Part shown: piece by piece, positions 17,544 to 26,314 of the stretch
How positions within the stretch are numbered: position 1 is the first letter of the stretch
Layout of the letters: each line of letters starts with the position of its first letter
Assembly (NCBI RefSeq): GCF_900168295.1
Contig: NZ_FVZL01000004.1
Coordinates: 186,001 to 250,000 of the forward strand
Length of the DNA: 64,000 nucleotides
Source of the DNA: Arthrobacter sp. P2b
GTDB taxonomy: Bacteria; Actinomycetota; Actinomycetes; Actinomycetales; Micrococcaceae
Direction: 5' to 3'
Position numbers and translations under genes: made by a program
Notes under the pieces: generated by a model
The model's database searches: none
The model's input: the letters and a program-made list of their open reading frames with translations, nothing else
What the model was told of the DNA's origin: nothing

Positions 17544-18092
17544 TTAGAAGGTGCCCGTCGACGTGGTGCCGGCGTATGCCAGACCGATAATGAGCAGCAG
17601 CCAAAAGGCGCCGTAGCCAAGCAGGCACAGATAGCCCAGGACCAGGCCGGTGATGGACATGCCCTTGCCGGACGGCTCCCGCTTGAGCGCCATGTGGCCC
17701 GTGACGATCGCCGCGATCTGCGGCAGGAGCAGCCAGCCCATGATCACGGAGGCGATGCCGCACACCATGCTGGCGATGCTCAATGTTTTTGGCTCGGCCG
17801 GCATCCCGTAATAGGCGGGCTGTCCGTACGGAGCCGGTTGCGGATAAGCGCCGGCCGGCCGTCCGTACGGATTCCCGCCGTGCTGGTCGCCACCGTAGTG
17901 ATTTTCAGGGTATTGATTGCCGGGGTACTGGCTGCCCGGGTACTGGCTCGCACCCTGGTTCTGATGATCCGAGCCGTAAGGCGGCACGAAGCGGGGCGGT
18001 TCATAGCCCGACGGCGGCACGTTGGGTTGCGGGTCTGCGCCCGGGTAGTCAGGCCCCGGATATTCAGGGCGCCGGGCAGGCTGGTCAGTCAA
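17544..18092 (-). CDS. DUF4190-type membrane protein
   Basis: A 182-residue protein. The first 95 residues are Pro/Tyr/Gly/Asn-rich and low in complexity, with repeated QYPGNQYP-like units, and probably disordered. The rest has two transmembrane segments, with TGHMALKR between them, as in DUF4190 proteins. The family's function is unknown; several members lie near cell-envelope genes. It is convergent with the NCS1 gene. The low-complexity part may vary in length between strains. Confidence 0.8.
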   Translation of the reverse strand: MTDQPARRPEYPGPDYPGADPQPNVPPSGYEPPRFVPPYGSDHQNQGASQYPGSQYPGNQYPENHYGGDQHGGNPYGRPAGAYPQPAPYGQPAYYGMPAEPKTLSIASMVCGIASVIMGWLLLPQIAAIVTGHMALKREPSGKGMSITGLVLGYLCLLGYGAFWLLLIIGLAYAGTTSTGTF

Positions 18093-18149
18093 GGTTTCCC
18101 CCTAGGATTTTGATTCCCAGCCTACCGCCGAACCGTCCTCCGGAACCCG

Positions 18150-18746
18150 TCAGTGCACTACAAGCCTGATGGCGAGCACCAGCATCAACACCCCGATGGC
18201 CAGGTCCACCCAGCGCCAGGTCCGCGGGCTGCCGAGGACCCCCGCCAGCCTCCGCGCCCCATACCCCAGGGCGGAGAACCAGAGCACACTGCCGGTGACG
18301 GCGCCGCCTGCGAAGATCCACCGCGTACCGGAGCCCTGCTGGTTGGCCAGGCTGCCCAGCAGCACCACCGTATCCAGGTAGACGTGGGGGTTCAGGAAGG
18401 TCAAGGCGACCGCAGTGGCAACCACCGAGTGCTTCGATCGCGGAGGCTGCTCGGTCAGCGACGAGGGCTTCAACGCCGCCATGAAGGACCGGACCGCAAA
18501 CCACAGCAGGTAGGCAGCCCCGCCCCAGCGCAGCACCTCCAGGGCCTCCGGAAAACGGGTGACCAGGGCACCGATGCCGGCAGTGCCGCCAAGAATCAGC
18601 AATGCATCGCCCGCCATGCACACGGCCACGACCGCACCCACATGTTCCCGCCGGATTCCCTGGCGGAGCACAAAGGCGTTCTGCGCCCCGATCGCCACGA
18701 TCAGCGCGAGGCCGGTCAGAAGTCCCGTTATCCCTATAGTCCACAT
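18150..18746 (-). CDS. lysE: LysE/ArgO-family amino acid exporter
   Basis: A 198-residue exporter with about six hydrophobic helices. The N-terminal IVAIGAQNAFVLRQGIRREH and the later ALTFLNPHVYLDTVVLLGS are hallmarks of the LysE/ArgO branch, which exports lysine and/or arginine when internal levels rise. It is divergent from a LysG/ArgP-type regulator gene (18816), the standard genetic arrangement in corynebacteria and relatives, so induction by basic amino acids through that regulator is expected. Lysine versus arginine preference cannot be decided here. Confidence 0.9.
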   Translation of the reverse strand: MWTIGITGLLTGLALIVAIGAQNAFVLRQGIRREHVGAVVAVCMAGDALLILGGTAGIGALVTRFPEALEVLRWGGAAYLLWFAVRSFMAALKPSSLTEQPPRSKHSVVATAVALTFLNPHVYLDTVVLLGSLANQQGSGTRWIFAGGAVTGSVLWFSALGYGARRLAGVLGSPRTWRWVDLAIGVLMLVLAIRLVVH

Positions 18747-18815
18747 GCTTCGACGCTAAAGGGACCGTATGATGAAGACAAAAAACAGATTCTTCTGTTC
18801 CATTAGAATTTCTTC

Positions 18816-19775
18816 ATGAACTTCGAGCGCCTGAAGGCACTGACCGCAGTGGTTGACGAGGGGACTTTCGAGGCTGCAGCGGACGCGCTGCGGATCACCC
18901 CGTCCGCCGTGAGCCAGCGGATCAAGGCCCTGGAAGCCTCGGCGGGCCAGGTCCTGGTGCACCGCCGGGTGCCGTGCACGGCCACTGACGCCGGCATGCT
19001 TTTGCTCCGCATGGCCCGCCAGGTGCAGGTGCTCGAGGCGGAGGCATCGAACGCCCTGGGCAGCGGCGGGTCGTCCCGGACCCACCTGCCATTGGCCGTC
19101 AATGCGGATTCGCTGGCCACCTGGTTCGTTCCGGTTTTGGCAGAGGCCGCCGAATGGGATGACACCACCATCGACCTCCATGTCGAGGACCAGGGATACA
19201 GCAGCCAGCTCCTGCGGGAAGGGGAAGTGATGGGCGCAGTAACCTCGGATCCCGTTCCGGTGAGCGGCTGCCGGGTAGAGCTGCTGGGGCATATGCGCTA
19301 CATCCCGGTGGCCGCCGCCGGACTGCATGGCCGGTTCACCACTCCGGAGGGCCCGGACTGGGCGGCGATGCCCGTGCTGAAGTTCAACGCCAAGGACACC
19401 CTCCAGCGCCAGCTGCTCGATGCCAAAGGTATCCAGCAGCCTCCGCCCACGCACACCGTTCCGTCCTCGGAAGGATTCCTCGCCGCCGCCCGGGCCGGAC
19501 TGGGGTGGGGAATGATCCCGGAGCTGCAGCTCACCGGAGAGATCGCCGATGGGTCCCTGGTCCGCCTGGAGGACAGCCACGAGGACGTAGCCCTCTACTG
19601 GCAGTCCTGGACCCTGGACTCCGAAGGACTCAACCGCCTCACGGCCACCGTCCGGCAGGCCAGCAGCAAACTGCTGGTTCCGGCCCGCTCCCGGCTTGGC
19701 ACGGAACAGCCGCGGTCACGTGCCGGCCGCGGGGCTAGTACCCCCAGTACGGCAGGATATAAACGGCGAAAATGA
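18816..19775 (+). CDS. lysG: LysG/ArgP-type LysR regulator
   Basis: A 319-residue LysR-type regulator. The N-terminal winged helix (1-60) includes GTFEAAADALRITPSAVSQRIKALE. The effector domain shows the ArgP/LysG-type segments LPLAVNADSLATWFVP and FLAAARAGLGWGMIPE. It should activate the divergent exporter gene in response to basic amino acids; the 69-bp gap contains AT-rich half-sites such as TTCTTCTG and AGAATTTCTTC. The last 14 codons overlap the convergent NERD gene (19735-19775), and the Ser/Arg-rich tail they encode is atypical. Confidence 0.9.
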   Translation: MNFERLKALTAVVDEGTFEAAADALRITPSAVSQRIKALEASAGQVLVHRRVPCTATDAGMLLLRMARQVQVLEAEASNALGSGGSSRTHLPLAVNADSLATWFVPVLAEAAEWDDTTIDLHVEDQGYSSQLLREGEVMGAVTSDPVPVSGCRVELLGHMRYIPVAAAGLHGRFTTPEGPDWAAMPVLKFNAKDTLQRQLLDAKGIQQPPPTHTVPSSEGFLAAARAGLGWGMIPELQLTGEIADGSLVRLEDSHEDVALYWQSWTLDSEGLNRLTATVRQASSKLLVPARSRLGTEQPRSRAGRGASTPSTAGYKRRK

Positions 19776-20658
19776 CGAACGCGGCGAGCAGCGCGAGGCG
19801 TCCCGCACCGGCTCCCGCATGCTGGTGGGCCTTAACGTTCCGGCCCTGCCGCACCCCGGCTGCCTTAAGGTGGCGGCCCGCCGGATGCCGGGCAGAGCTC
19901 CCGCTCCTGTTCGTGGTGTGCTTGCCCGCCGCGGGGCCACCTTGGGAAACGGAGTCCTGAGCCGATGCCTGTTCAGTATCAGCGCCCTTGCCCGCCGGCC
20001 CACGTGGCGGCAGGGCCCCTGTTGGGTGGACCACGGTTCCTGGCCGGACGTTCCGGAAGGCCGTGATCCCCGGCTCCTGCTCATGCGTGAGCTCCTGGCC
20101 CAGATGCTCGTACAGTCCCACCACGGCCTGCTGGTCCAGAACGGGCGGCAACGACTCGATGGCCCCCACCAAACGCTGGGATCCCGCGACCGCGACGTCG
20201 GAGCTGGTGATGCCGAAGAGGTCCGGCTGCGCGGCCATGCAGATGAGGGGGCGGACCAGCCTGCGATGCGGCGGGTCAACCACCGAGGCCACCGCGGCGC
20301 ACTGGGCCAGCGCGCCTTCCACCGCCTGGGTGCGGGCGTAGCGCCCCTGCCACAGCACCCCGGAGGCAACGCGCACTTCGCCGGTCCAGTTTTTTGCGTC
20401 CACCACCACAACCCCGCCAGGCCCAACCAGGACGTGGTCAAGATTTGCTTTGGGGCGCCCGGGCCAGTGCACGTCGTGCAGCACATACCAGCCGCGCGGA
20501 ACCAGCTCGCTCAGCTTGTCCGCCACCACCTGTCCGCCCGCGGCCCCTGCATCCCACGCCTTTGTGGCATGCTCGGCCTGGTCGAGCCGGCGCTTGAGCC
20601 TGGCAACCCTCTCAGCGGCCAGCCTGGACTGCTCGGCTGCTCCGTCTCCTGCCCCCAT
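19735..20658 (-). CDS. NERD-domain protein with C-terminal membrane anchor
   Basis: A 307-residue protein. After a charged N-terminal helix (to about 45) comes a nuclease-related (NERD) domain with a PD-(D/E)xK-like core: Asp in NLDHVLVG and VVVDAKNW, a D-x-K in the expected strand. The middle (220-290) is low-complexity and Gly/Ser/His-rich. A final transmembrane helix (about 286-304) ends in YWGY. NERD proteins are presumed nucleases, some linked to DNA repair or plasmid/phage functions, but a membrane-anchored one is functionally unclear. Its 3' end overlaps lysG by 41 nt in the convergent direction. Confidence 0.8.
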   Translation of the reverse strand: MGAGDGAAEQSRLAAERVARLKRRLDQAEHATKAWDAGAAGGQVVADKLSELVPRGWYVLHDVHWPGRPKANLDHVLVGPGGVVVVDAKNWTGEVRVASGVLWQGRYARTQAVEGALAQCAAVASVVDPPHRRLVRPLICMAAQPDLFGITSSDVAVAGSQRLVGAIESLPPVLDQQAVVGLYEHLGQELTHEQEPGITAFRNVRPGTVVHPTGALPPRGPAGKGADTEQASAQDSVSQGGPAAGKHTTNRSGSSARHPAGRHLKAAGVRQGRNVKAHQHAGAGAGRLALLAAFVIFAVYILPYWGY

Positions 20659-20759
20659 GGCCGTCCCTGCTTCCCTGCCGGAGGGACGAGGGCGGCAGGC
20701 CGCCGTCGTCCATTGCTTACGGATGTTTTTCCCGGTTTTTTCGAACGTAACAGTGCCGG

Positions 20760-20793
20760 CAGGCCCCGGTATATAAGTACTTTGCGGGGCCTG
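20760..20793. other. hairpin in the NERD/pgm divergent gap
   Basis: CAGGCCCCG and CGGGGCCTG form a perfect 9-bp stem around an AT-rich 16-nt loop, within the 251-bp gap between the divergent NERD and pgm genes. TTGACT at about 20876 could be a -35 box for pgm. No other feature is recognisable in this gap. Confidence 0.3.
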
Positions 20794-20909
20794 TACTCAG
20801 GTTGGCTACTTGGTTAACGTCCCACCGGTTCATGACGCGGCGCCGTCACAGGTGCCCGGATTCCGGCGGGTTCGTTTTGACTGCCGCGAGGTTCTGGCAT
20901 GCTGGTGCC

Positions 20910-22562
20910 ATGGCTAGCCGCGCGGGTACAGTTGCCCAACCCCAGGACCTTGTTGACATCACTGCGCTCCTTGACGCGTATTACGACCTCACCCCGGACC
21001 TGGGTGATCCAGGCCAGCGGGTGGTGTTCGGTACCTCGGGCCACCGCGGCTCCAGCCTCAAGGCATCCTTCAACGAGAAACACATCGTCGCCATCACCCA
21101 GGCCATCGTTGAATACCGGGCGGCGCAGGGCGTTACCGGGCCGCTGTTCCTGGCCAAGGACACGCACGCGCTGAGCGAGCCGGCACAGAACTCCGCACTG
21201 GAGGTGCTTGCCGCCAACGGCGTCCAGGTCCTCATCGATGCCCGCCACGGCTACACCCCCACCCCGGCCCTGAGCCACGCGATCCTCACCTATAACCGCA
21301 ACGCCGGACCCGGAGCTCCGCAGGCGGACGGCATCGTGGTCACTCCCAGCCACAACCCGCCGGCTGACGGCGGCTTCAAGTACAACCCCCCGCACGGCGG
21401 ACCCGCCGATTCCGACGCCACCGGCTGGATCGCCAACCGCGCCAACGAATTGCTCGAAAACGACCTGCGCGGCGTGAAGCGCGTCCAACTGGCCGATGCG
21501 CTGGCCGCGGACACCACCGGCAAGTTCGATTTCCTCAGCAGCTACGTGGACGACCTTCCCTCCGTCCTGAACCTGGACGCCATCCGCGACGCCGGCGTAC
21601 GGATCGGGGCCGACCCCATGGGCGGCGCAGCGGTGGACTACTGGGGCGAGATCGGCGAACGCCACCACCTGAACCTCACCGTGGTGAACCCCACGGTGGA
21701 CCCGCAGTGGGCGTTCATGACCCTGGACTGGGACGAAAAGATCCGGATGGACTGCTCATCGCCCGCGGCCATGGCGTCCCTGATCAAGCGGATGTCCGAC
21801 GGCGGTTCTGCCTTCGATGTGGCCACCGGCAACGATGCGGATGCGGACCGCCACGGCATCGTCACCCCCGACGGCGGGCTGATGAACCCGAACCACTACC
21901 TCGCCGTCGCCATTGACTACCTCTACCGGAACCGCAGCGGCTGGAACCCCGCCTCGGTGGTGGGCAAGACCCTGGTGTCCTCCTCGATCATCGACCGCGT
22001 GGCCGAAAGCCTGGGGCGCAAGCTCGTGGAGGTGCCGGTCGGCTTCAAGTGGTTCGTGCCCGGGCTGCTCTCCGGCGAGGGTGCCTTTGGCGGCGAGGAA
22101 TCTGCCGGCGCCTCCTTCAACAAGAAGGACGGCAGCGTGTGGACCACGGACAAGGACGGCATCCTGCTGGCCCTGCTCGCCTCGGAGATCACGGCTGTGA
22201 CGGGCAAGTCCCCTTCACAGCTGTACAAGGGCCTGACCGACCAGTTCGGCGCCCCCGTTTACGCACGCATTGATGCAGCAGCCACCCGTGAGCAGAAGGC
22301 GGCACTCGGCAAGCTGTCGCCGTCGGACGTTACCGCCACTCAACTGGCCGGCGAGGCCATCACCGCCAAGCTCACCGAGGCACCCGGCAACGGCGCGTCC
22401 ATCGGCGGGCTCAAGGTGGTCACCGAGAACGCCTGGTTCGCGGCGCGCCCGTCCGGCACCGAGGACGTGTACAAGATCTACGCAGAGTCCTTCAAGGGCG
22501 AGGAGCACCTCAAGCAGGTCCAGGCCGAGGCCAAGGCGCTGGTGGACGGCGTCATCGCCTAG
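20910..22562 (+). CDS. pgm: phosphoglucomutase (alpha-D-glucose phosphate-specific)
   Basis: Interconverts glucose 1-phosphate and glucose 6-phosphate, linking glycolysis to glycogen and cell-wall precursor synthesis. The phosphoserine loop TPSHNPP places the catalytic Ser at residue 147, the metal loop is [10 protein letters not shown], the sugar-binding loop GEESAG, and the phosphate-binding RPSGTED is near the C-terminus. Length 550 matches the E. coli Pgm type. The frame opens 36 codons earlier, but the ATG at 20910 fits the family's N-terminus. The 3' end overlaps the convergent 2H-ligase gene by 11 nt. Confidence 0.95.
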   Translation: MASRAGTVAQPQDLVDITALLDAYYDLTPDLGDPGQRVVFGTSGHRGSSLKASFNEKHIVAITQAIVEYRAAQGVTGPLFLAKDTHALSEPAQNSALEVLAANGVQVLIDARHGYTPTPALSHAILTYNRNAGPGAPQADGIVVTPSHNPPADGGFKYNPPHGGPADSDATGWIANRANELLENDLRGVKRVQLADALAADTTGKFDFLSSYVDDLPSVLNLDAIRDAGVRIGADPMGGAAVDYWGEIGERHHLNLTVVNPTVDPQWAFMTLDWDEKIRMDCSSPAAMASLIKRMSDGGSAFDVATGNDADADRHGIVTPDGGLMNPNHYLAVAIDYLYRNRSGWNPASVVGKTLVSSSIIDRVAESLGRKLVEVPVGFKWFVPGLLSGEGAFGGEESAGASFNKKDGSVWTTDKDGILLALLASEITAVTGKSPSQLYKGLTDQFGAPVYARIDAAATREQKAALGKLSPSDVTATQLAGEAITAKLTEAPGNGASIGGLKVVTENAWFAARPSGTEDVYKIYAESFKGEEHLKQVQAEAKALVDGVIA

Positions 22563-23088
22563 AGCCGGCGTCCGGTTCCCGGCTCCACAGCCGGAGCACG
22601 CGCCGGATGGTGTGGTCACCATCCGGCGCCATGTCCACCAAGGCGATCCGGTCAAGCACGACGGCGTCTCCGGGGTGAAGGCGCTTTACTCCCGCTCCTG
22701 CAGCGCCGTGGTGGGAGACGTGCGGGCGGTAGCCGGAGAGCGTGTGGCGCGGGGTCAGGATGGTGGCGCCCAGGTCCGTGACCGCATGGACGAGCTGCTC
22801 GTGCAGTGCCTGGAGGGCGGGGTGCGGGTCCACCAGGCTGACGGGCACGGTTCCGTTCCTGCCGAAGGCCGCGTCCTCCCCCACTGTCAGGCCGGCACCG
22901 AGGGCCTCGGATGCGTGCGGGCCGGCCTGTTCTGCCAGGCGGACGATGGCGTCGGCACTGTCCGGAGAGCCGACGTCGAACCTCACCAAAGTAATGTGCA
23001 GCGGCCACGCGGACCGCAGGAACACCTGGCCTTCAGCCACCGGCTCGACGAACGCCACGAAGATGAGGTTCCGCATCGGCATAGGCAC
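22552..23088 (-). CDS. 2'-5' RNA ligase-like 2H phosphoesterase
   Basis: A 178-residue 2H-superfamily protein. The first H-x-T motif is in [10 protein letters not shown] and the second histidine motif is the variant HVSHH in YRPHVSHH. 2H enzymes cleave or form 2',5'-linked or cyclic phosphates in RNA and nucleotides; the physiological substrate is unknown. I choose the GTG at 23088, nine bases after AAGGAG, because the open frame upstream runs into the palindromic repeat at 23109-23174. It is convergent with pgm. Confidence 0.75.
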   Translation of the reverse strand: MPMPMRNLIFVAFVEPVAEGQVFLRSAWPLHITLVRFDVGSPDSADAIVRLAEQAGPHASEALGAGLTVGEDAAFGRNGTVPVSLVDPHPALQALHEQLVHAVTDLGATILTPRHTLSGYRPHVSHHGAAGAGVKRLHPGDAVVLDRIALVDMAPDGDHTIRRVLRLWSREPDAGSRR

Positions 23089-23108
23089 AGTTTCCCACTC
23101 CTTAACCA

Positions 23109-23174
23109 CCGATGCTCTATCACTTATGGTCCTTTCCGGGCGGCCGGAAGGACCATAAGTGATAGAGCATTCGG
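23109..23174. repeat. dispersed long palindrome, copy B
   Basis: Arms of about 30 bp, nearly perfectly paired around a GCGG loop. The arm shares ATGC-N-CTATCAC-N-T-N-TGGTCC with copy A at 17474-17540. It sits just upstream of the 2H gene and 35 bp beyond the nitroreductase stop, so it may terminate the nitroreductase transcript. Confidence 0.75.
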
Positions 23175-23209
23175 GGTTTCGACAGGCTCAACCACCGCCT
23201 GGGGGGGGG

Positions 23210-23822
23210 TTAGACGGTGCGGACGACGTCCTCGTAAGCGAACTTGGGCTTGGCTTCGCCCCAGGCGTCCTCGGCAGGCTGGCCGATGTTGACCACCAGG
23301 AAGCTCTTCTGGTCGCCGGCCGGGAAGAAGGCCTCGTCGATGGCACCGAAGTCCGCGCCGGTCATGGGGCCGGCCGCGAAGCCGAGCGAGCGGACCGCCA
23401 GGATGAAGTAGCCGGCCTGCAGGTGGGCGTTGTTGTTGCCCGTGGCCGCGGCGAGCTCAGGGTTGGCGTCGTACATGGCCTTGGGGGCGTTGTAGCCGGG
23501 GAGGAAGTTGTCCCACTGGCCGGCCCAGTCGGTGTCGTAGCTGAGGATGGCCACCAGCGGGGCGGACGCGGTCTTGGCGCGGTTGCCGGGCATCAGGGCG
23601 TCCACGAGCTTGGCGCGGGCCTCATCGGAGCGGACGTAGGTGACGCGCAGCGGCTGGGAGTTGAAGGCGGTGGGGCCGAACTTGGTGAGTTCGTAGATGG
23701 CCTGGGCCTGCTCTTCGGGTCACTTCCCCCTGGAAGGAGTTGGCGGTGCGGGCCTGGGCGAAAATGGCGTCGACGGCGGCCGGATCGATAACCGCTTCTT
23801 CATGTGCAATGGTCATTGGCAT
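23210..23822 (-). pseudogene. RutE/HadB-like nitroreductase, frameshifted
   Basis: Two frames together encode a nitroreductase-family FMN protein like RutE (malonic semialdehyde reductase). The first frame runs from the ATG at 23822 through ANSFQGEVT and then turns Arg/Pro-rich. The second resumes with EEQAQAIYELTKFGPTAFNS and continues to the stop at 23210. Skipping one base in the CCC at 23717-23719 joins them into about 203 residues, the usual family length. The loss of frame comes at residue 34, so the product as written would be inactive. It is divergent from a uracil-type permease gene, the partner expected for pyrimidine breakdown. Base-calling error is a real alternative to mutation. 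Confidence 0.75.
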
Positions 23823-24003
23823 ACCTTTCGCTGCGCCGCCCCGCCTGCCGGAGTGGCCTCTCTGCTGTCCATAGTTGCAACTTCAAGTTCTCCCGCCCTC
23901 TTCCCGTGACGGTACGTGACCTTCGGCACAGCCTTGCCGGGCGGTATTCTGGTGGCAGTTCATCTTCGCCATCGGCGGCAACCCCCTGTGAAAGGCCCAG
24001 CCC

Positions 24004-25356
24004 ATGAGCATGCTCGGAATCAAGTGGAAGCTGCACGGCACCGGCAAATCCATCAAGCCCGGCCACGTGGTGGCGCCTGACGAGCGGCTGGCCTGGCCGC
24101 TGACCATCGGCGTGGGCATGCAGCACGTGGTGGCCATGTTCGGCGCAACATTCCTGGTCCCCATCATCACCGGAATGCCGCCGGCCACCACCCTGTTCTT
24201 CTCCGGCATCGGCACGCTGCTGTTCCTGGTGATCACCAAGGGCCGCGTGCCCAGCTACCTCGGCTCCAGCTTCGCGTTCATCGCCCCCATCATGGCGTCC
24301 CAGCAGCAGTTCGGCGTGCCCGGCGCCCTGGGCGGAGTGGTGCTCGCCGGCGCGGCGCTGGCCCTCGTGGGCGCCATCGTGCAGAAGTTCGGCGCAGGCT
24401 GGATCAACCGCCTCATGCCGCCCATCGTCACCGGCGCCATCGTGGCGCTCATCGGCCTTAACCTTGCCCCCGCCGCCAAGCAGAACTTCGACGCCGCGCC
24501 CGTCACCGCCGTCGTCACCCTCGCCACCATCATCCTGGTCAGCGTCCTCTTCCGCGGGATCCTGGGCCGGCTCAGCATCCTGGTGGGCGTGGTGGTCGGA
24601 TACCTCGTGGCCATGCTCCGCGGCGAGGTCAGCTACGACAAGATGGAGGCCGCCGCCTGGGTGGGCCTTCCGCAGTTCCAGACCCCCGAGTTCCACATCG
24701 GCGTCCTTGGCCTGTTCGTGCCGGTGGTCCTGGTGCTGGTGGCCGAGAACATTGGCCACGTGAAGTCAGTGGCCGCCATGACAGGGCAGAACCTCGACGG
24801 CGTCTCCGGACGTGCGCTGATGGCCGACGGCGCCGCAACCGTCCTCGCCGGCTTCGGCGGCGGCTCGGGAACAACCACCTACGCTGAAAACATCGGCGTT
24901 ATGGCCGCCACCAAGGTCTACTCGACGGCGGCCTACTGGGTGGCGGGCATCTTCGCCATCCTGCTGAGCTTCTCCCCCAAGTTCGGCGAACTCATCGCCA
25001 CCGTCCCGCCGGGCGTCCTGGGCGGCGCCGCCACCATGCTGTACGGCATGATCGGCATCCTGGGCGTGAAGATCTGGGTCCAGAACAAGGTGAACTTTTC
25101 GAACCCCGTGAACCTGACCACGGCAGCCGTGGCCCTGATTATCGGCATCGCTGACTACACCTGGACCATCGGCGAGCTGACCTTTACCGGCATCGCTTTG
25201 GGCTCGGCCGCGGCATTGGTGATCTACCACGGAATGAAGGCCATCGCGAAGGCCCGGGGCACCGTGGCCGAGCCGGAGTCCGAACAGGCAGGCCTGCCGC
25301 CGGCAGCCAAGGCCGCGGCCAACGACGCCACCAAGCGGGCGCCGAAGAAGCGCTAG
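24004..25356 (+). CDS. NCS2-family uracil permease
   Basis: A 450-residue nucleobase/ascorbate (NCS2) transporter of the UraA/RutG branch, with about 14 membrane segments. Helix 1 carries GVGMQHVVAMFGATFLVP, and the substrate and proton sites are represented by VLVAENIGHVKSV and GGGSGTTTYAENIGV, where the conserved Glu residues lie. The C-terminal tail is Ala/Lys-rich. It probably imports uracil with protons. The divergent RutE-like gene suggests a link with pyrimidine catabolism rather than salvage (inference). GAAAGG lies eight bases before the ATG. Confidence 0.92.
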   Translation: MSMLGIKWKLHGTGKSIKPGHVVAPDERLAWPLTIGVGMQHVVAMFGATFLVPIITGMPPATTLFFSGIGTLLFLVITKGRVPSYLGSSFAFIAPIMASQQQFGVPGALGGVVLAGAALALVGAIVQKFGAGWINRLMPPIVTGAIVALIGLNLAPAAKQNFDAAPVTAVVTLATIILVSVLFRGILGRLSILVGVVVGYLVAMLRGEVSYDKMEAAAWVGLPQFQTPEFHIGVLGLFVPVVLVLVAENIGHVKSVAAMTGQNLDGVSGRALMADGAATVLAGFGGGSGTTTYAENIGVMAATKVYSTAAYWVAGIFAILLSFSPKFGELIATVPPGVLGGAATMLYGMIGILGVKIWVQNKVNFSNPVNLTTAAVALIIGIADYTWTIGELTFTGIALGSAAALVIYHGMKAIAKARGTVAEPESEQAGLPPAAKAAANDATKRAPKKR

Positions 25357-25390
25357 GCGCTTACACCTGCAGGCTGCGGGGCGACCCCGC

Positions 25391-26314
25391 TCAGGCCACC
25401 TCGTCCGATTCCTCCCCTTCCACGTCGCGTTCGACGGCGGCGCCCTTCGCGGCGCTGCGCCCGGCCGGGTGCCCCGGGGGGAACGGTCCCGGGCGTCCCA
25501 GGCCGAAGATGGGTCCCGGCTGTGGGCGCTTCGCCACCAGGGAATCATCGTCGGGACGGGGGTGCAGGCGCCGCAGCACCCAGGGAAGGAAATACTGCCG
25601 CGCCCAGATCAGGTCCTCCGCCCGGGCCTGGGTCCAGCCCTGGACCGGCAGCGGCCGGGGCTGGAGGGGCTTGAGGGTGTGCGGAACACCCAGCGCGTTG
25701 AGTGTGGCCACCGCTACGGCATGGTGGCCCAGCGGCGAAAGGTGCAGCCGGTCCCGGTCCCACATCCTGCCGTCCTGCAGCTCCGGCAGGCACCACAGGT
25801 CCACCATGATGGCGTGGTGCCGCAGGCCAATCCTGTGAAGGTGCTCGTTGTAAATAGCCACCCTTCCGCGGATCTGGCTGAACACGGGAATATCACCCCA
25901 GTCCGGCCCCGCGAAAAGGAGGACTGTGGCGCCGGTTCCGGTCACCAGGCCCACCGCCTCATCCATCTTTTCCGCGAGCTTGTCCGGATCGCCGAGCCGG
26001 AAGATCACGTCGTTTCCACCCCCGGACATGCCAATCAGGTCCGGCTTCAGGGCCAGCGCAGGAGCCAGCTGGCGGTCCAGGATCTGCCCCAGCAGCATGC
26101 CCCGCACGGCAAGGTTGGCGTACGCAAAGTCCGGCTGCCCGTCGCTCAACTCCTCCGCCACCCGGTCCGCCCAGCCCCGGAGGCCGCCCTGGCTGCGCGG
26201 TTCAGGGTCTCCCACGCCCTCGGTATAGGAATCGCCGATCACCACGAAGCGGCGCCAGGGGTGCCGTTCCCCCGCCCCGGTGCCGGCCCGCAGGTCCTGC
26301 TCTTCGGTCGTCAT
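25391..26314 (-). CDS. SGNH/GDSL-family hydrolase
   Basis: A 307-residue lipase/esterase-like protein. Block I is FVVIGDSYTEG (nucleophile Ser near residue 28), the Gly block is YANLAVRG, the Asn block is MSGGGNDV, and the catalytic Asp/His pair is DRLHLSPLGH. There is no signal peptide, so it is cytoplasmic. The last 60 residues are Pro/Arg/Gly-rich and outside the domain. Its ATG overlaps the stop of the upstream GAF-ANTAR gene (ATGA), so the two are co-translated. Substrate unknown. Confidence 0.88.
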   Translation of the reverse strand: MTTEEQDLRAGTGAGERHPWRRFVVIGDSYTEGVGDPEPRSQGGLRGWADRVAEELSDGQPDFAYANLAVRGMLLGQILDRQLAPALALKPDLIGMSGGGNDVIFRLGDPDKLAEKMDEAVGLVTGTGATVLLFAGPDWGDIPVFSQIRGRVAIYNEHLHRIGLRHHAIMVDLWCLPELQDGRMWDRDRLHLSPLGHHAVAVATLNALGVPHTLKPLQPRPLPVQGWTQARAEDLIWARQYFLPWVLRRLHPRPDDDSLVAKRPQPGPIFGLGRPGPFPPGHPAGRSAAKGAAVERDVEGEESDEVA

